Assembly (NCBI RefSeq): GCF_000296405.1 | Contig: NZ_JH815192.1 | Coordinates: 570,048 to 626,976 of the forward strand | DNA from: Corynebacterium otitidis ATCC 51513 | Lineage (GTDB): Bacteria > Actinomycetota > Actinomycetes > Mycobacteriales > Mycobacteriaceae | Reading direction: 5' to 3' | DNA length: 56,929 bases | In this document: piece by piece, positions 1-9,172 of the stretch | Layout of the letters: each line of letters starts with the position of its first letter | Numbering within the stretch: the stretch's first letter is position 1 | Position numbers and translations under genes: made by a program | The notes under the pieces: generated by a model | Told to the model about the DNA's origin: nothing | What the model saw: the letters and a program-made list of their open reading frames with translations, nothing else | Database searches by the model: none

Positions 1-1664
1 GTCGCGGCGAGCGAGCCGGAGCCCTTCTGCTGCGCGCCGGCGCCCGGCTGCTGGCCCGCCGGCGCGGTGGGCGCGGGGGTCGCAGGCGCGGTGGGCGCGG
101 GATCGCCCGCCTGCTGGCCGGTGTCCTCGGCGGAGCCCTCGGGGTCGGTGGGCTCGCCCGGGCCGGGTTCCTCGCCCGGGCCGGGCTCCTCGCTCGGCCC
201 GGTGGTGTCCTCGCCCGGGGCGGGCGGCGTGCTCGGGGCCGGCAGCTCGCTGGGGCCCGCTCCCTCGTCCGGGTTGCCGGGCGCGGGACGGCACTCGCCG
301 AGCACCTCGGAGCCGCGGAGGCTCACCCCGTCGGTGACCGCGTCGTCGGCCCACAGCGCCCGCGCAACCGAGCGCACCAGGCCCTCCTCGGCGCAGGGCT
401 CAACGCCGAGGAAGCGGCCGAAGCCCTCGTTGGCGACGTTGGGCAGGTTCTCCGGGCGCTGGTACTCGGCATCGGCGGGATCGAGGACGAACGTGCCCTT
501 GTCGAGCACGAGGCGCTGGGAGGCGTTCTGGCAGGCCTCGTCGCACGTCGCCCACAGCACGCCCTCGACCGGCTGGTAGTCGAGCGCCATGACGCCGTCG
601 AGCGAGGTCTCGATGCGCTGGCGCAGCTCCGCGCCGTCCTCGGCGAGCGTCACGACGAGGACCTCGCCGGTGGCCTCGACGCCGACAGCGAAGGTGTCGC
701 CCGGCAGGTCGGGGATGTGGGCGATGGCCTCGAGGCCGGCGTTCGCGCCGATCTCTCCCGTGAACTCCTTGAGGTTCCACTCACGGGTCGCGGCCAGCGT
801 GCCGCGCTGCCCCTCGGGGTCTGCGGGGAGCTCGAAGCGGAGGATCGAGGGCCTGGAGACGTCGTTGTTGGCGTTGTCGCGCTCGGTGGCGACGAAGACC
901 GCGCCGTCGGGGCCGACCGTCACGCCCTCGGCGTCGGGCTCGCCGGTGCCGTCCGGGTAGGTGAGGTCGAAGACGAACGCCACCGTGTACGCGGCCTCGC
1001 CGGGAACCGGGTCGAGCCCGTAGAGCACGCCGCGGTCGTTGTTGACGACGTAGGCGCGGCCGTGGTCGTCGAAGTCGACGCCGGACATGTCCTCCTCGGA
1101 GAACGCCGGGTCGTCGACGGTGATGTCGACGATCTCCGCGTCGTGCCACGGGGTGGGCAGGTCGCCGCGCCCGAGCTCCTCGCCCTCGGCGACGTTGGGG
1201 CCGCCCTTGGTGGGCGCGCCGGTGCGCTGAAACTCGCCGGTCTTGTCGGGCAGCCGACCCAGGCTCGTGGGCTCGTGGCTGGTCCACGAGACGAAATCGA
1301 CGACCTCGCCGTCGGCGTTCGAGAGGGTGACCTCGTCGTCGCTGCCGAGCCCGAAGCCGTCGTCGTGGGTGTCGGTGTAGACCGCGAGGTAGCCGCCGGA
1401 CTCGATCTCCGTGCCGGGCGGGAAGGTGATCGGGGTGTGGTCGTGGTTATCGTCGATGATCGTCCACCCGGAGACGTCCACCGAGTTGTTGTCGTCGGTG
1501 TTGGCGATCTCCACCCAGTCGCCGACCGGGTCGCCGGTGGTCTTCACCTCGTTGATGACGACCGGCGAGTCGGCGCCGGCCGGAGCGGCCACCGCGGCCG
1601 CCGGCGCGACGGCCAGGACGCCCGCCGCCAGAACGCCGCCCAGGGCGCCCCACTTCACTGCCAT
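1..1664 (-). CDS. Secreted lamin-tail-domain protein with phytase-like domain, 3' end cut by the window
   Basis: The frame is open from ATG 1664 (GAGGAG ribosome site about 5 bases upstream) to the window edge: 554 codons, no stop reached. Residues 1-27 form a typical signal peptide. About residues 34-140 read as a lamin-tail domain (VVINEVKTTG, DWVEIANTDD, DVSGWTIIDD, FVSWTSHEPTSLGR). About 185-430 resemble the esterase-like/phytase-like beta-propeller family (SGVDFDDHGRAYVVNNDRG, DAEGVTVGPDGAVFVATERD, GANAGLEAIAHIP). From about 465 the chain is a Pro/Gly/Glu-rich linker with short repeats (EEPGPG twice, APTAP twice), as in cell-wall-spanning stalks; a sorting signal or membrane anchor would lie beyond the window. 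It is probably an exported surface hydrolase or adhesin, substrate unknown. Lamin-tail domains often accompany secreted nucleases or phosphatases, but no nuclease motif is visible here. Confidence 0.8.
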   Translation of the reverse strand, partial: MAVKWGALGGVLAAGVLAVAPAAAVAAPAGADSPVVINEVKTTGDPVGDWVEIANTDDNNSVDVSGWTIIDDNHDHTPITFPPGTEIESGGYLAVYTDTHDDGFGLGSDDEVTLSNADGEVVDFVSWTSHEPTSLGRLPDKTGEFQRTGAPTKGGPNVAEGEELGRGDLPTPWHDAEIVDITVDDPAFSEEDMSGVDFDDHGRAYVVNNDRGVLYGLDPVPGEAAYTVAFVFDLTYPDGTGEPDAEGVTVGPDGAVFVATERDNANNDVSRPSILRFELPADPEGQRGTLAATREWNLKEFTGEIGANAGLEAIAHIPDLPGDTFAVGVEATGEVLVVTLAEDGAELRQRIETSLDGVMALDYQPVEGVLWATCDEACQNASQRLVLDKGTFVLDPADAEYQRPENLPNVANEGFGRFLGVEPCAEEGLVRSVARALWADDAVTDGVSLRGSEVLGECRPAPGNPDEGAGPSELPAPSTPPAPGEDTTGPSEEPGPGEEPGPGEPTDPEGSAEDTGQQAGDPAPTAPATPAPTAPAGQQPGAGAQQKGSGSLAA

Positions 1665-1811
1665 GTCACTCCTCTATCTATTTCCCCGCCCGGCCCGCGC
1701 GGCCGGCTCGTCGGGCTTCGTTCTCCGCGGCGAGGCTACCGAGCCGGGGTGCACCGAAGGTGACGCGGAAGAAACCTGCGGCAACTAGTGGGTTACACGA
1801 CACTCCTTACG

Positions 1812-1817
1812 TATATA
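1812..1817 (+). promoter_or_regulatory. Possible -10 box for the small membrane protein
   Basis: TATATA stands out in a GC-rich leader about 125 bases before the start at 1942. No convincing -35 box at normal spacing was found (TTACAC at 1793-1798 is too close), so this is a weak call. Confidence 0.25.
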
Positions 1818-1941
1818 AGGCCGCGCCCAAGGGAGCAGCGGAATGCGTTAGTCCCTCACCTCGTGCCGCGCGGCGATAGCTTCGCTGTGAAGTCCCCGGC
1901 CGCCGCCGGGATCAACGCCACCACATCCAAAGGAGATCCCC

Positions 1942-2133
1942 ATGTCGCCGCGCACAGCCATCGTCGTCGCCCTCGCAGGGTGGGCCCTCGCGATTGCTAC
2001 CGCCTTAGTCGTCATGGACTTCGACGTCGCGGCCGCGATGACGAGCCCGATCGTCGCCATCGTCGGGTTTATTGCTCTCGCCGCGATCGTCGGCAACGCC
2101 GCCCGGGCGCACCGCGGCCAGGCCGCCGAGTAA
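1942..2133 (+). CDS. Small two-helix membrane protein
   Basis: 63 residues, ATG start preceded by AAAGGAGATCCCC, a strong ribosome site. Two hydrophobic helices are visible: about residues 5-24 (AIVVALAGWALAIATALVV) and about 33-54 (MTSPIVAIVGFIALAAIVGN), followed by a short basic tail (RAHRGQ). No known family is recognised. It stands alone, divergent from the lamin-tail gene, and is closed by a perfect hairpin immediately downstream, so it looks like a monocistronic unit. The strong translation signal plus the terminator make it a real gene despite its size. Confidence 0.75.
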   Translation: MSPRTAIVVALAGWALAIATALVVMDFDVAAAMTSPIVAIVGFIALAAIVGNAARAHRGQAAE

Positions 2134-2151
2134 CGGCCCGCACCACAGGGG

Positions 2152-2186
2152 CGCACCCCCATTCGCGGCTCGCGAATGGGGGTGCG
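2152..2186. terminator. Perfect 16-bp stem hairpin between convergent genes
   Basis: Arms 2152-2167 and 2171-2186 are exact reverse complements around a 3-base loop (GCT). It sits between the stop of the small membrane protein (2133) and the stop of the minus-strand beta-oxidation gene (2225), so it can end both transcripts. Confidence 0.8.
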
Positions 2187-2224
2187 TTGTCGCTGTACCC
2201 GGCGGACTCGCCGGCCGAGATTCC

Positions 2225-4450
2225 CTAGTTCTTCAGCGGGCGGCGGTGGGCGGCCATGTGCTCGGCGCGCGCGGCGTTCGCCGGCTGGGTGATGATCCGG
2301 GCGGTCTCCTCGGTCTCCCGGCGGGCGAGCTCCCCGAAGCTTGTGGTCTCCTCCCCGTCGCGGGCGGTGTAGACCCTCGCTAGAGCCTCCCCGATGAGGC
2401 GGTCGGTCTCCGAGCCGTCGGTGTAGCTCAGCGGCTCGGCGTCAGCCGGGTAGGCCGGCAGCGCCGGCTCCGGGGCGGGCTCGTAGCCGTCGGCGAGCTC
2501 CCGGGCGAGGTCGAGCGCCGCGGCCAGCACGTGGTCCAGCGAGATCTCCACCCTCGTTACCTCCCGGTCGAGCACTCCCGCCTCGAGGGCCTCGTGGGCG
2601 CCGCGGAACCGCTTCGAGGTCATGATCGCGCGGAAGGCGCGCTGGTGCGGCTCGTCGACGCCGGCGGCGACGAGGTTCTTCAGCAGCCGCACGGTGCCGT
2701 TCCAGCCGGGCAACAGGCCCAGGGTGGGCTCCGGGAAGGACAGCCGGGTCTCGGTGTGGACTACCGCCGCGTCCGAGGCGAGCAGCAGCTCGAGCCCGCC
2801 GCCGAGCGCGTTGCCCCGCGCCGCGGCGACGACCGGGAAGGGCGCGGCGCGCAGCGCGTTGAGCGTGTCGATGCCCTGGCGCATGAAGCCCGCGACCTCG
2901 TCCGGATCGCCGGCCTTCGCGAGCGTCGCGAGCGTCTTTAAGTCCGCGCCCGCGGAGAACGCCCGCTCCTCGTCGTTGCCGATGACCAGCGCGGTGAGAT
3001 CGTCGCGCTCCGCGGCCTGCGCGAACGCGTCGAGCACCGCCGGGCTGCACGAGTTCATCGGGGTCGTCAGCGTCGCGAGCCCCACCCCGTCAGGCAGCCG
3101 GTAGACCTCGGCGCCGTCGGTGGCGATGATGCGCTCGGCGTCCTCGATCAGCGCCGCGGCGGTGACCACGCCCTCGCGGCGGGCGCGCGGCTGCGCCTCC
3201 CCGCCGGTGCCGAGGACCGTGTCCGCGTCCGGGTAGAACCCGCCGCGGTCCGCGGCTGCGCTCAGCAGCGGGTGCGGCTCGTCGAAGAGCGCCACGACCT
3301 TATCGAGCCCGATCGAGTCGGCGAGCTCGAAGGGCCCGCGCTTCCAGCCGTAGCCTAGCCGCATGGCCGCGTCGATCGGCTCGACGGTGTCGGCGATCTC
3401 GGCGGCGACGTCGAGGCAGTAGCCGAGCGTCGCGCGGAACACGTCGCGCGCGTAGCGGCCGGCTGGGGTGTCGGTGTCGAGGACCTCCGCGGCGGTCCTC
3501 TTGGCGAGCGCCTCGTCCTCGGCGGGCTTCGCCTCGACGTAGTCGTGGGCGGAGAAGTCGTAGACCTCCCCGCGGCCTCGGTAGAAGCCGGACTCGCCGG
3601 TGCGGCCCGTGTAGCCCTTCTCTAAGAGCTCGGCGAGCTCGTCGGTGTCGGCGAGCTTGTAGCGGTGGTAGGCGTCCCCTTGACGCATCGCGGCGATGAG
3701 GCTGCCCCACAGGGAGGGCACGAGCTGCAGGCCCACGAAGTCGAGCAGCCCGAAGATGCCGGTGCGCGGCACGCCGAAGGGCTTGCCGAACACGCGGTCC
3801 GCCGTCGCCGGGTCGATGCCCTGCTCGAAGGCGAGGACCGCGCCCGCCGCGAGCCAGAGGTTCCCGATCCGGTTGGCGATGAAGCCCGGGGTGTCCCGGC
3901 AGCGGATCGCGACCTTGCCGAGCTGGCGCTCCGCGACGTCGACGAGCCGGTCGACGATCTCCGAGTCGGTCTCTTCGCCGGCGACGATCTCGATGAGGCG
4001 CATCGTGCGCGGCGGGTTGAAGAAGTGGGTGATGAGGAAGTCCCGGCGGAACTGCTCGGAGGCGCCCTCGGTGAGGGTGGCCAGCGGGATCGACGACGTG
4101 TTCGAGCTCACCGGCGTGCCGGGGGCGCGGTGCTCCTCGATGCGGGCGTAGATGTCCCGCTTGATCTCGGGGTTCTCGACGACGGCCTCGACGACCCAGT
4201 CGGCCTCGGCGACGCGGTGGAGGTCGTCGTCCACGGTGCCGGGCGTGACGCGCTCGGCGAACTCGGGCAGGTAGAAGCCGCGCTGCTTCACCTGCCGCTC
4301 GATGCCAGATCGGGCGCGGCGCGCCCGGTCCTCCCCCTCGTCGGGGAGGTCGAGGAGCCAGACCTTGCCCCCCGAGTTCGCGAGGTGCGCGGCGATGCCC
4401 GATCCCATCGAGCCTGCCCCGACGACGACGGCGGTGTCGATTCGTGCCAC
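2225..4450 (-). CDS. FadN-type 3-hydroxyacyl-CoA dehydrogenase / enoyl-CoA hydratase fusion
   Basis: 741 residues from GTG 4450, which has AAGGAAGG upstream; the longer open frame upstream only shadows the thiolase gene. The N-terminal NAD domain shows GAGSMG (residues 11-16), and the dehydrogenase core has ITHFFNPPR and the CRDTPGFIANRIG signature. A C-terminal crotonase domain follows (about 440-640), with AFSAGADLKTL, NALGGGLELLLASD and SFPEPTLGLLPGW; both catalytic glutamates (GGLE and FPE) are present. The order dehydrogenase first, hydratase second is that of Bacillus FadN, the reverse of E. coli FadB. It should hydrate enoyl-CoA and oxidise the 3-hydroxyacyl-CoA to 3-ketoacyl-CoA. It lies 56 bases downstream of the thiolase on the same strand, forming a two-gene beta-oxidation operon. 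Confidence 0.92.
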   Translation of the reverse strand: MARIDTAVVVGAGSMGSGIAAHLANSGGKVWLLDLPDEGEDRARRARSGIERQVKQRGFYLPEFAERVTPGTVDDDLHRVAEADWVVEAVVENPEIKRDIYARIEEHRAPGTPVSSNTSSIPLATLTEGASEQFRRDFLITHFFNPPRTMRLIEIVAGEETDSEIVDRLVDVAERQLGKVAIRCRDTPGFIANRIGNLWLAAGAVLAFEQGIDPATADRVFGKPFGVPRTGIFGLLDFVGLQLVPSLWGSLIAAMRQGDAYHRYKLADTDELAELLEKGYTGRTGESGFYRGRGEVYDFSAHDYVEAKPAEDEALAKRTAAEVLDTDTPAGRYARDVFRATLGYCLDVAAEIADTVEPIDAAMRLGYGWKRGPFELADSIGLDKVVALFDEPHPLLSAAADRGGFYPDADTVLGTGGEAQPRARREGVVTAAALIEDAERIIATDGAEVYRLPDGVGLATLTTPMNSCSPAVLDAFAQAAERDDLTALVIGNDEERAFSAGADLKTLATLAKAGDPDEVAGFMRQGIDTLNALRAAPFPVVAAARGNALGGGLELLLASDAAVVHTETRLSFPEPTLGLLPGWNGTVRLLKNLVAAGVDEPHQRAFRAIMTSKRFRGAHEALEAGVLDREVTRVEISLDHVLAAALDLARELADGYEPAPEPALPAYPADAEPLSYTDGSETDRLIGEALARVYTARDGEETTSFGELARRETEETARIITQPANAARAEHMAAHRRPLKN

Positions 4451-4506
4451 GGGTGGTGCCTTCCTTAAATCCGGTGCGGTGGTGGGGTCCTGGAGCGGGT
4501 GGTGCC

Positions 4507-5688
4507 TTAGAGCGCCTCGACGACCGCGGCGATGCCCTGCCCGCCGCCGATGCACAGCGTCACCAGGCCGAGGGACTTGCCGGTGCGGCGCAGCTGGCTC
4601 AAGAGCTTGACGGTGAGAATCGCGCCCGTGGCGCCGATCGGGTGGCCGAGGGCCACCGCGCCGCCGTCGATGTTGGTCTTCTCCGGGTCGAAGCCGAGCT
4701 GGTCCTGCACGGCGAGCGCCTGCGCGGAGAACGCCTCGTTCGACTCGATGAGGTCGATATCGGAGAGCTTCAGGCCCGCCTTCTCCAGCGCCTTGGGCAC
4801 CGCGGCGACGGGGCCGAGGCCCATGTAGGCGGGGTCCACGCCGCCGATGCCCCAGCTCACGATGCGCGCGAGCGGCGTTGCGCCCGCCTCCCTGGCCGCG
4901 GCCTCGGAGGCGAGGACGAGCAGCGCGGCGGCGTCGTTGATGCCCGCGCCGTTGCCCGCGGTGACGGTGCCGCCCTCCTGGAATGCGGGCTTGAGCCCGG
5001 AAAGCGTCTCGACGGTGGTCTCGCGCAGGCCCTCGTCGGTGTCGAAGTCGACGTTCTCGCGCTTGCGCCGAACCGAGACGGGGTGGATCTGCTCGTCGAA
5101 GCGGCCCTCGTCGCGCGCGGCGATCGCGCGGGCGTAGGACTCGGCGGCGAACTCGTCCTGGCGCTGCCGCGAGATGCCATAGCGCTCGGCGATGTTCTCC
5201 GCGGTAATACCCATGTGGCCCGAGCCCATCGGACAGGTCAGCGAGCCGGTGAGCCAGTCGTAGACGACGCCCTCGCCCATGCGCAGCCCCTTGCGGGCGT
5301 CCTTGACGCTGTAGGGCGCCTGGCTCATGACCTCCACGCCGCCGGCGAGCGCGACCTTCGAGTCGCCGGATTTGATCTGCTGCGCGGCGCTGACCAGAGC
5401 CTGCAGCCCGGAGCCGCACAGCCGGTTGACCTGCAGGGCGGTCGCCTGCTCCGGGATTCCTGCGTCGAGCGCGAGCGCGCGGGAGAGGTAGAGGTCGCGC
5501 GGGCGGGTGGGCAGCACGTTGGCGACGACCGTGGCGTCGACGGTCGCGGGCGAAATACCCGCCCGCTCGATCGCCGAGCGGGCGATCTCCGCGCCTAGGT
5601 CGATGGGCGCGGTCTGGGACAGCGAGCCCTGGAACTTGCCGATCGCGCTGCGCGCGCCGGATAGGATCACCACGTCGTTGTCGGCCAT
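4507..5688 (-). CDS. fadA: Acetyl-CoA C-acyltransferase (3-ketoacyl-CoA thiolase)
   Basis: 393 residues from ATG 5688, preceded by GAGGAGGAGACG. An upstream start at 5772 would add a 28-residue Arg-rich leader without a ribosome site. Thiolase hallmarks are complete: nucleophilic Cys91 in NRLCGSGLQA, His349 in GHPIGATGA and Cys379 in CIGGGQG. It cleaves 3-ketoacyl-CoA with CoA to acetyl-CoA plus a shortened acyl-CoA (or runs in reverse). First gene of the operon with the FadN-type protein, which supports a degradative role. Acyl-CoA dehydrogenase is not in the window. Confidence 0.95.
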   Translation of the reverse strand: MADNDVVILSGARSAIGKFQGSLSQTAPIDLGAEIARSAIERAGISPATVDATVVANVLPTRPRDLYLSRALALDAGIPEQATALQVNRLCGSGLQALVSAAQQIKSGDSKVALAGGVEVMSQAPYSVKDARKGLRMGEGVVYDWLTGSLTCPMGSGHMGITAENIAERYGISRQRQDEFAAESYARAIAARDEGRFDEQIHPVSVRRKRENVDFDTDEGLRETTVETLSGLKPAFQEGGTVTAGNGAGINDAAALLVLASEAAAREAGATPLARIVSWGIGGVDPAYMGLGPVAAVPKALEKAGLKLSDIDLIESNEAFSAQALAVQDQLGFDPEKTNIDGGAVALGHPIGATGAILTVKLLSQLRRTGKSLGLVTLCIGGGQGIAAVVEAL

Positions 5689-5859
5689 CGTCTCCTCCTC
5701 GGTGAAACGTGTGGGTCTATAGCGCCGCCTCAGCCGGCGGCGCGGACTACCCGACAGTGTAATCCCGCTCACCTAACCCCGCCGCGGTTTCCTGCGTCGC
5801 CCCACCCCCGCCCCGGACGGGACTCCCCTCCCCGGCGGTCGGATCCCGCGGACGACGAC

Positions 5860-5916
5860 GGCGGGGCGCCGGCGCGCCCCCTCGTCGAACTCGAGGGGAA
5901 GCGCCCGCGCCCCGCC
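5860..5916 (-). terminator. Nested GC hairpin downstream of clpP2
   Basis: Outer arms 5860-5869 and 5907-5916 pair over 10 bases; an inner stem CCCCTCG/CGAGGGG lies at 5878-5884 and 5892-5898. No U-run follows on the minus strand, so termination is inferred from position only. Confidence 0.4.
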
Positions 5917-5941
5917 GGGGCCGGTAGCAGCGGCTTACTGC

Positions 5942-6571
5942 CTAGTCGTGGAGCTTGCGGTACTCGAAGACCTGGTCAATGATCCCGTAGTCCACCGCGT
6001 CGGGCGCGGTGAGGATCTTGTCGCGGTCGGTGTCCTCGCGCACCTGCTCCGGGGTGCGGCCGGTGTGGCGGGCGAGCGTCTCGTCCATCTGGGTGCGCAT
6101 GCGCTCGATCTCCGCGGCCTGGATCTCGAGGTCGGAGACCTGGCCCTGCGCGCCCTGCGTGGCAGGCTGGTGGATGAGCACGCGCGCGTTGGGCAGCGCG
6201 GCGCGCTTGCCCTTCGTGCCCGCGGCGAGCAGAACCGCCGCCGCGGAGGCCGCCTGCCCGAGGCACACGGTCTGCACGTCGGGGCGGACGTACTGCATTG
6301 TGTCGTAGATCGCGGTCATCGCGGTGAACGACCCGCCCGGCGAGTTGATGTACATCGTGATGTCGCGGTCCGCGTCGAGGCCCTCGAGGACGAGGAGCTG
6401 CGCCATGATGTCGTTCGCCGAGACGTCGTCGACCTGGCTCCCGAGGAAGACGATGCGCTCCTCGAAGAGCTTGGCGTACGGGTTGGTCTCCTTCGTGCCG
6501 TAGGCGGACTGCTCGATGAAGGAGGGCAGCACGTAGCGGGAACTCGGCATCTGGAACTGGCTGTTCATCAT
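5942..6571 (-). CDS. clpP2: ATP-dependent Clp protease proteolytic subunit ClpP2
   Basis: 209 residues with the full serine-protease triad: Ser109 (GQAASAAA), His134 (VLIHQPAT) and Asp184 (DRDKI). The YINSPGGS oxyanion strand is present. In actinobacteria two different ClpP rings form one mixed tetradecamer fed by ClpX or ClpC, and this is the second of the pair. ATG ATG at 6571/6568 gives two possible starts; GAAGGGG and AGGA lie just upstream, the second fitting the second ATG slightly better. It starts 34 bases after the stop of clpP1, so the two are surely cotranscribed and made in matched amounts. Confidence 0.96.
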   Translation of the reverse strand: MMNSQFQMPSSRYVLPSFIEQSAYGTKETNPYAKLFEERIVFLGSQVDDVSANDIMAQLLVLEGLDADRDITMYINSPGGSFTAMTAIYDTMQYVRPDVQTVCLGQAASAAAVLLAAGTKGKRAALPNARVLIHQPATQGAQGQVSDLEIQAAEIERMRTQMDETLARHTGRTPEQVREDTDRDKILTAPDAVDYGIIDQVFEYRKLHD

Positions 6572-6605
6572 TGTCCTATCTACCCCTTCTTGCGTTCTTA
6601 GAGCC

Positions 6606-7211
6606 TTAGTTGGTCGTGATCGTGCCGCCGGGGGCGGAGTCGATGACGTGGTCGACGATGCCGTAGTCCTTGGCCTCCTGCGCGGTGAACCAGCGGTCGC
6701 GGTCGGAGTCCTTGGTGATCTGCTCGAAGGTCTGCCCGGTGTGCTCGGCGATGAGCTCGGCCATCTCCCGCTTCGTGGAGGAAAACTGCTCGGCCTGGAT
6801 CGCGATGTCCGCGGCGGTGCCGCCCACGCCCGCGGAGGGCTGGTGCATGAGGATGCGCGCGTGAGGCAGCGCGAAGCGCTTGCCGGGGGTGCCGCCGCTT
6901 AAGAGGAACTGGCCCATGGAAGCGGCCAGGCCCATCGCGTAGGTCGACACGTCGCAGGGCGAGTACTTCATCGTGTCGTAGATCGCCATGCCCGCGGTCA
7001 CCGAACCGCCGGGCGAGTTGATGTAGAGGGCGATGTCGCGCTCGGGGTCCTCGGCGCTAAGAAGCAGGATCTGGGCGCACAGCTTGTTGGCGATCTCGTC
7101 GTCGACCTGGCTGCCGAGGAAGATGATGCGCTCCCGAAGCAGCCGCTCGTAGACGGAGTCGCTCAAGTTCAGGCCGGAGGGCCCCTCGGCGGAGGTGATC
7201 GTCTCGCTCAT
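6606..7211 (-). CDS. clpP1: ATP-dependent Clp protease proteolytic subunit ClpP1
   Basis: 201 residues from ATG 7211 with AAAGGAG 11 bases upstream; the longer frame to 7379 adds low-complexity residues without signals. Triad: Ser98 (GLAASMGQ), His123 (LMHQPSA) and Asp172 (DRDRW). It partners with ClpP2 encoded immediately downstream; the mixed ring degrades unfolded, tagged or regulatory proteins in the cytoplasm and is essential in mycobacteria. Trigger factor lies upstream on the same strand, separated by strong hairpins, which suggests clpP1P2 has its own promoter in 7212-7414. Confidence 0.96.
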   Translation of the reverse strand: MSETITSAEGPSGLNLSDSVYERLLRERIIFLGSQVDDEIANKLCAQILLLSAEDPERDIALYINSPGGSVTAGMAIYDTMKYSPCDVSTYAMGLAASMGQFLLSGGTPGKRFALPHARILMHQPSAGVGGTAADIAIQAEQFSSTKREMAELIAEHTGQTFEQITKDSDRDRWFTAQEAKDYGIVDHVIDSAPGGTITTN

Positions 7212-7414
7212 GGATGCAGCAGCTCCTTTAACTAACAGTCGGTCGTCTCGTGGCACTAAGGCGGGCGCCGACCAAGCCCCGCGCCCGCCGGTTTTCGGGC
7301 GGGGGGTGCGGGGCGGCCCGCCCGGTCCGGGGACCAGCCTACCCACCGCCCCGGCCCAGCCCGGACCGTGTTCGCTCACAGCGTTAGACCCCGGACGCCG
7401 CCGGGGATAGCGAA

Positions 7415-7449
7415 GCGGGCCGGCCCCGGTGAATCCGGGGTCGGCCCGC
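7415..7449 (-). terminator. Terminator-like hairpin after tig
   Basis: Arms 7415-7429 and 7435-7449 pair over 15 bases with one G-U pair and a 5-base loop. A second hairpin with arms 7454-7461 and 7473-7480 lies between it and the tig stop. Together they separate tig from clpP1 clpP2. Confidence 0.65.
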
Positions 7450-7497
7450 GTTCCCGCCGCCTTTTAAGCCCGGGCGGCGGCTGTCAGGAGGCTAGGA

Positions 7498-8880
7498 CTA
7501 GTCCTCGTTCTTCTCCTCGGCGGCCGCGGCCTCCTCGGCGGCGGTGTCGCCCTGCTCGTCCTCCTCGCCGAAGAACTCCTTCGGGTCGACGTCCTTGCCG
7601 TTCTCGTCCTTCGCGGAGGTCCGGCAGATCGCCGCGGCGAGCGCCTTGCCGCGGCGCACGTCGGCGTACAGGTTAGCCATCTGGCCGGACTGGTTGAGCT
7701 GCTGGACGAACGTGTAGGGGTCCATCCCGTAGGACTGCGCGGTGAAGAGGATGTGGTCGTTGAGGTCCTGCTGGGAGACCTCGGGCTCCTCCCGCTCGGC
7801 GAGCGCGTCGAGGAAGAGCTGGGTGCGCACGGCCTGCTCGGCGTTCTCGCGCTGCTCCTTGTCGAACTCCTCGCGCTCGATGCCGGCCTGCTCCAGGGTG
7901 GAGTTAAGGGAGGCCTCGTCGTTGGCGAGCTGGCCGAGCAGCTGCTGGTGCTGGTTGGCGACCTGCTCGTCGATGACGCCCTCGGGCAGCGGGAACTCGG
8001 TGGCCTCGAGGGCCTTCTTGAGGACCTCGTCGCGCAGGGTGGAGGCCTGCTGGGTCTTGCGGCGCTCCTCGAGGCGGCGGCGGGTCTGCTCGCGCAGCTC
8101 GTCGACGGTGTCGAGCTCGGAGGCCTCCTGGACGAACTCGTCGTCCAGCTTCGGCAGGGCGCGCTCCTTCGTCTCGTGGACGGTGACCTTGACGTTCGCG
8201 GTCTTGCCCTCGTAGGAGTCGAAGTCGAGCTTGGACTCGAACTCGTTGTCCTCGCCGGCCTTGAGGCCGCGCAGCGCGGTATCGAGGCCCGGGAAGAGGC
8301 CGCCCTCGCCGACGCGGTAGTGCAGCTTGTCCTCCGCGAGGTCCTCGACGTCCTCGCCGTCGATGCTCGCCTCGAGCGAGATGACCGCGATGTCGTCGGT
8401 CTTGAGCTTGCGCTTGGTGGTCTTCTCCTCGGCGAAGCGGTCGCGCAGCTGGTCGATGTCGGCGTCGACGTCCTCGTCGCTCACCTCGACCGCGGGCACC
8501 TCGACGCTGATCTCGGAGAAGTCCGGCACCTCGAACTCGGGGCGCACGTCGAACTCCGCGACGAACTCGACGAAGTCCTTGTCCTCGATCTTCGTGTCGG
8601 TGATGCTCGGCTGGCCGAGCGGGTTGAGGTTCTCCTCGTTGACCGCCTGCTGGAAGCGGACCGGCACGATGTCGTTGACGACCTGCTCGAGGATGGGGCC
8701 CCGGCCGAAGCGCGCGTCGATCAGCTGGCGAGGGGCCTTACCCGGGCGGAAGCCGGGGATCTGGACCTGCTGGGCGATCGTCCGATACGCCTGGTCGAGC
8801 TCGCCGCTCAGCTCATCGAAGTCGACGGTGACGGTCAGCTTGACGCGGGTGTCGCTCAGCTTCTCGACGGCACTCTTCAC
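7498..8880 (-). CDS. tig: Trigger factor (ribosome-bound chaperone and prolyl isomerase)
   Basis: 460 residues, GTG start at 8880 with CAGGAG 8-9 bases upstream. The ribosome-binding signature GFRPGKAP is at residues 43-50. Next comes an FKBP-type isomerase domain (about 165-245: DIAVISLEASIDGEDVEDL, YRVGEGGLFPGLD), then a long helical C-terminal chaperone domain. The last 35 residues are strongly acidic (GEEDEQGDTAAEEAAAAEEK), common in actinobacterial copies. It binds nascent chains at the tunnel exit next to L23. Position next to clpP1P2 is the usual chaperone/protease linkage. Confidence 0.97.
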   Translation of the reverse strand: MKSAVEKLSDTRVKLTVTVDFDELSGELDQAYRTIAQQVQIPGFRPGKAPRQLIDARFGRGPILEQVVNDIVPVRFQQAVNEENLNPLGQPSITDTKIEDKDFVEFVAEFDVRPEFEVPDFSEISVEVPAVEVSDEDVDADIDQLRDRFAEEKTTKRKLKTDDIAVISLEASIDGEDVEDLAEDKLHYRVGEGGLFPGLDTALRGLKAGEDNEFESKLDFDSYEGKTANVKVTVHETKERALPKLDDEFVQEASELDTVDELREQTRRRLEERRKTQQASTLRDEVLKKALEATEFPLPEGVIDEQVANQHQQLLGQLANDEASLNSTLEQAGIEREEFDKEQRENAEQAVRTQLFLDALAEREEPEVSQQDLNDHILFTAQSYGMDPYTFVQQLNQSGQMANLYADVRRGKALAAAICRTSAKDENGKDVDPKEFFGEEDEQGDTAAEEAAAAEEKNED

Positions 8881-8936
8881 GAGTCACTCTCCTGGGATCA
8901 CATTGCCGATGCTCTCGCATGATGATTACGGGTACG

Positions 8937-9010
8937 TCGGGACGACAGGATTTGAACCTGCGACCCCCTGCTCCCAAAGCAGGTGCGCTACCAAGCTGCG
9001 CCACGTCCCG
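8937..9010 (-). tRNA. tRNA-Pro (anticodon TGG)
   Basis: Minus-strand 74-base cloverleaf. Acceptor CGGGACG pairs with CGTCCCG, discriminator is A, the anticodon loop is TTTGGGA (anticodon TGG), and the T-arm is GCAGGTTCAAATCCTGT. CCA is not encoded. Confidence 0.95.
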
Positions 9011-9101
9011 TACGAGCAGAAAGCATACCCGGACGCCGGGGCGGCGACGCACGACGGGGCCCCGGAAAACCGCGCCCGCCCGCCTGGTCCAGAAACGCGA
9101 A

Positions 9102-9160
9102 CACGGCCGCCGGCTACGCGGTCGATCGCTCCAGCGATCCGGACCGGGCCGGCGGCCGTG
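9102..9160 (-). terminator. Nested hairpin between tRNA-Gly and tRNA-Pro
   Basis: A 12-bp outer stem (9102-9113 with 9149-9160) encloses a perfect 7-bp inner stem (GATCGCT at 9124-9130, AGCGATC at 9133-9139). It lies directly downstream of tRNA-Gly on the minus strand. Confidence 0.55.
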
Positions 9161-9172
9161 ACGCTCACGTGG

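Noticed and set aside
4451..5419. N-terminal extension of the FadN-type frame by 323 residues
   Set aside because: It lies antisense within the fadA gene region in a shifted frame, has Arg/Gly-rich non-protein composition, and GTG 4450 has a clear ribosome site.
5704..5722. GAAAC-N6-GTCTA upstream of fadA as an McbR site
   Set aside because: GTCTA matches but the other half has only 3 of 5 bases, and there is no sulfur context; probably chance.
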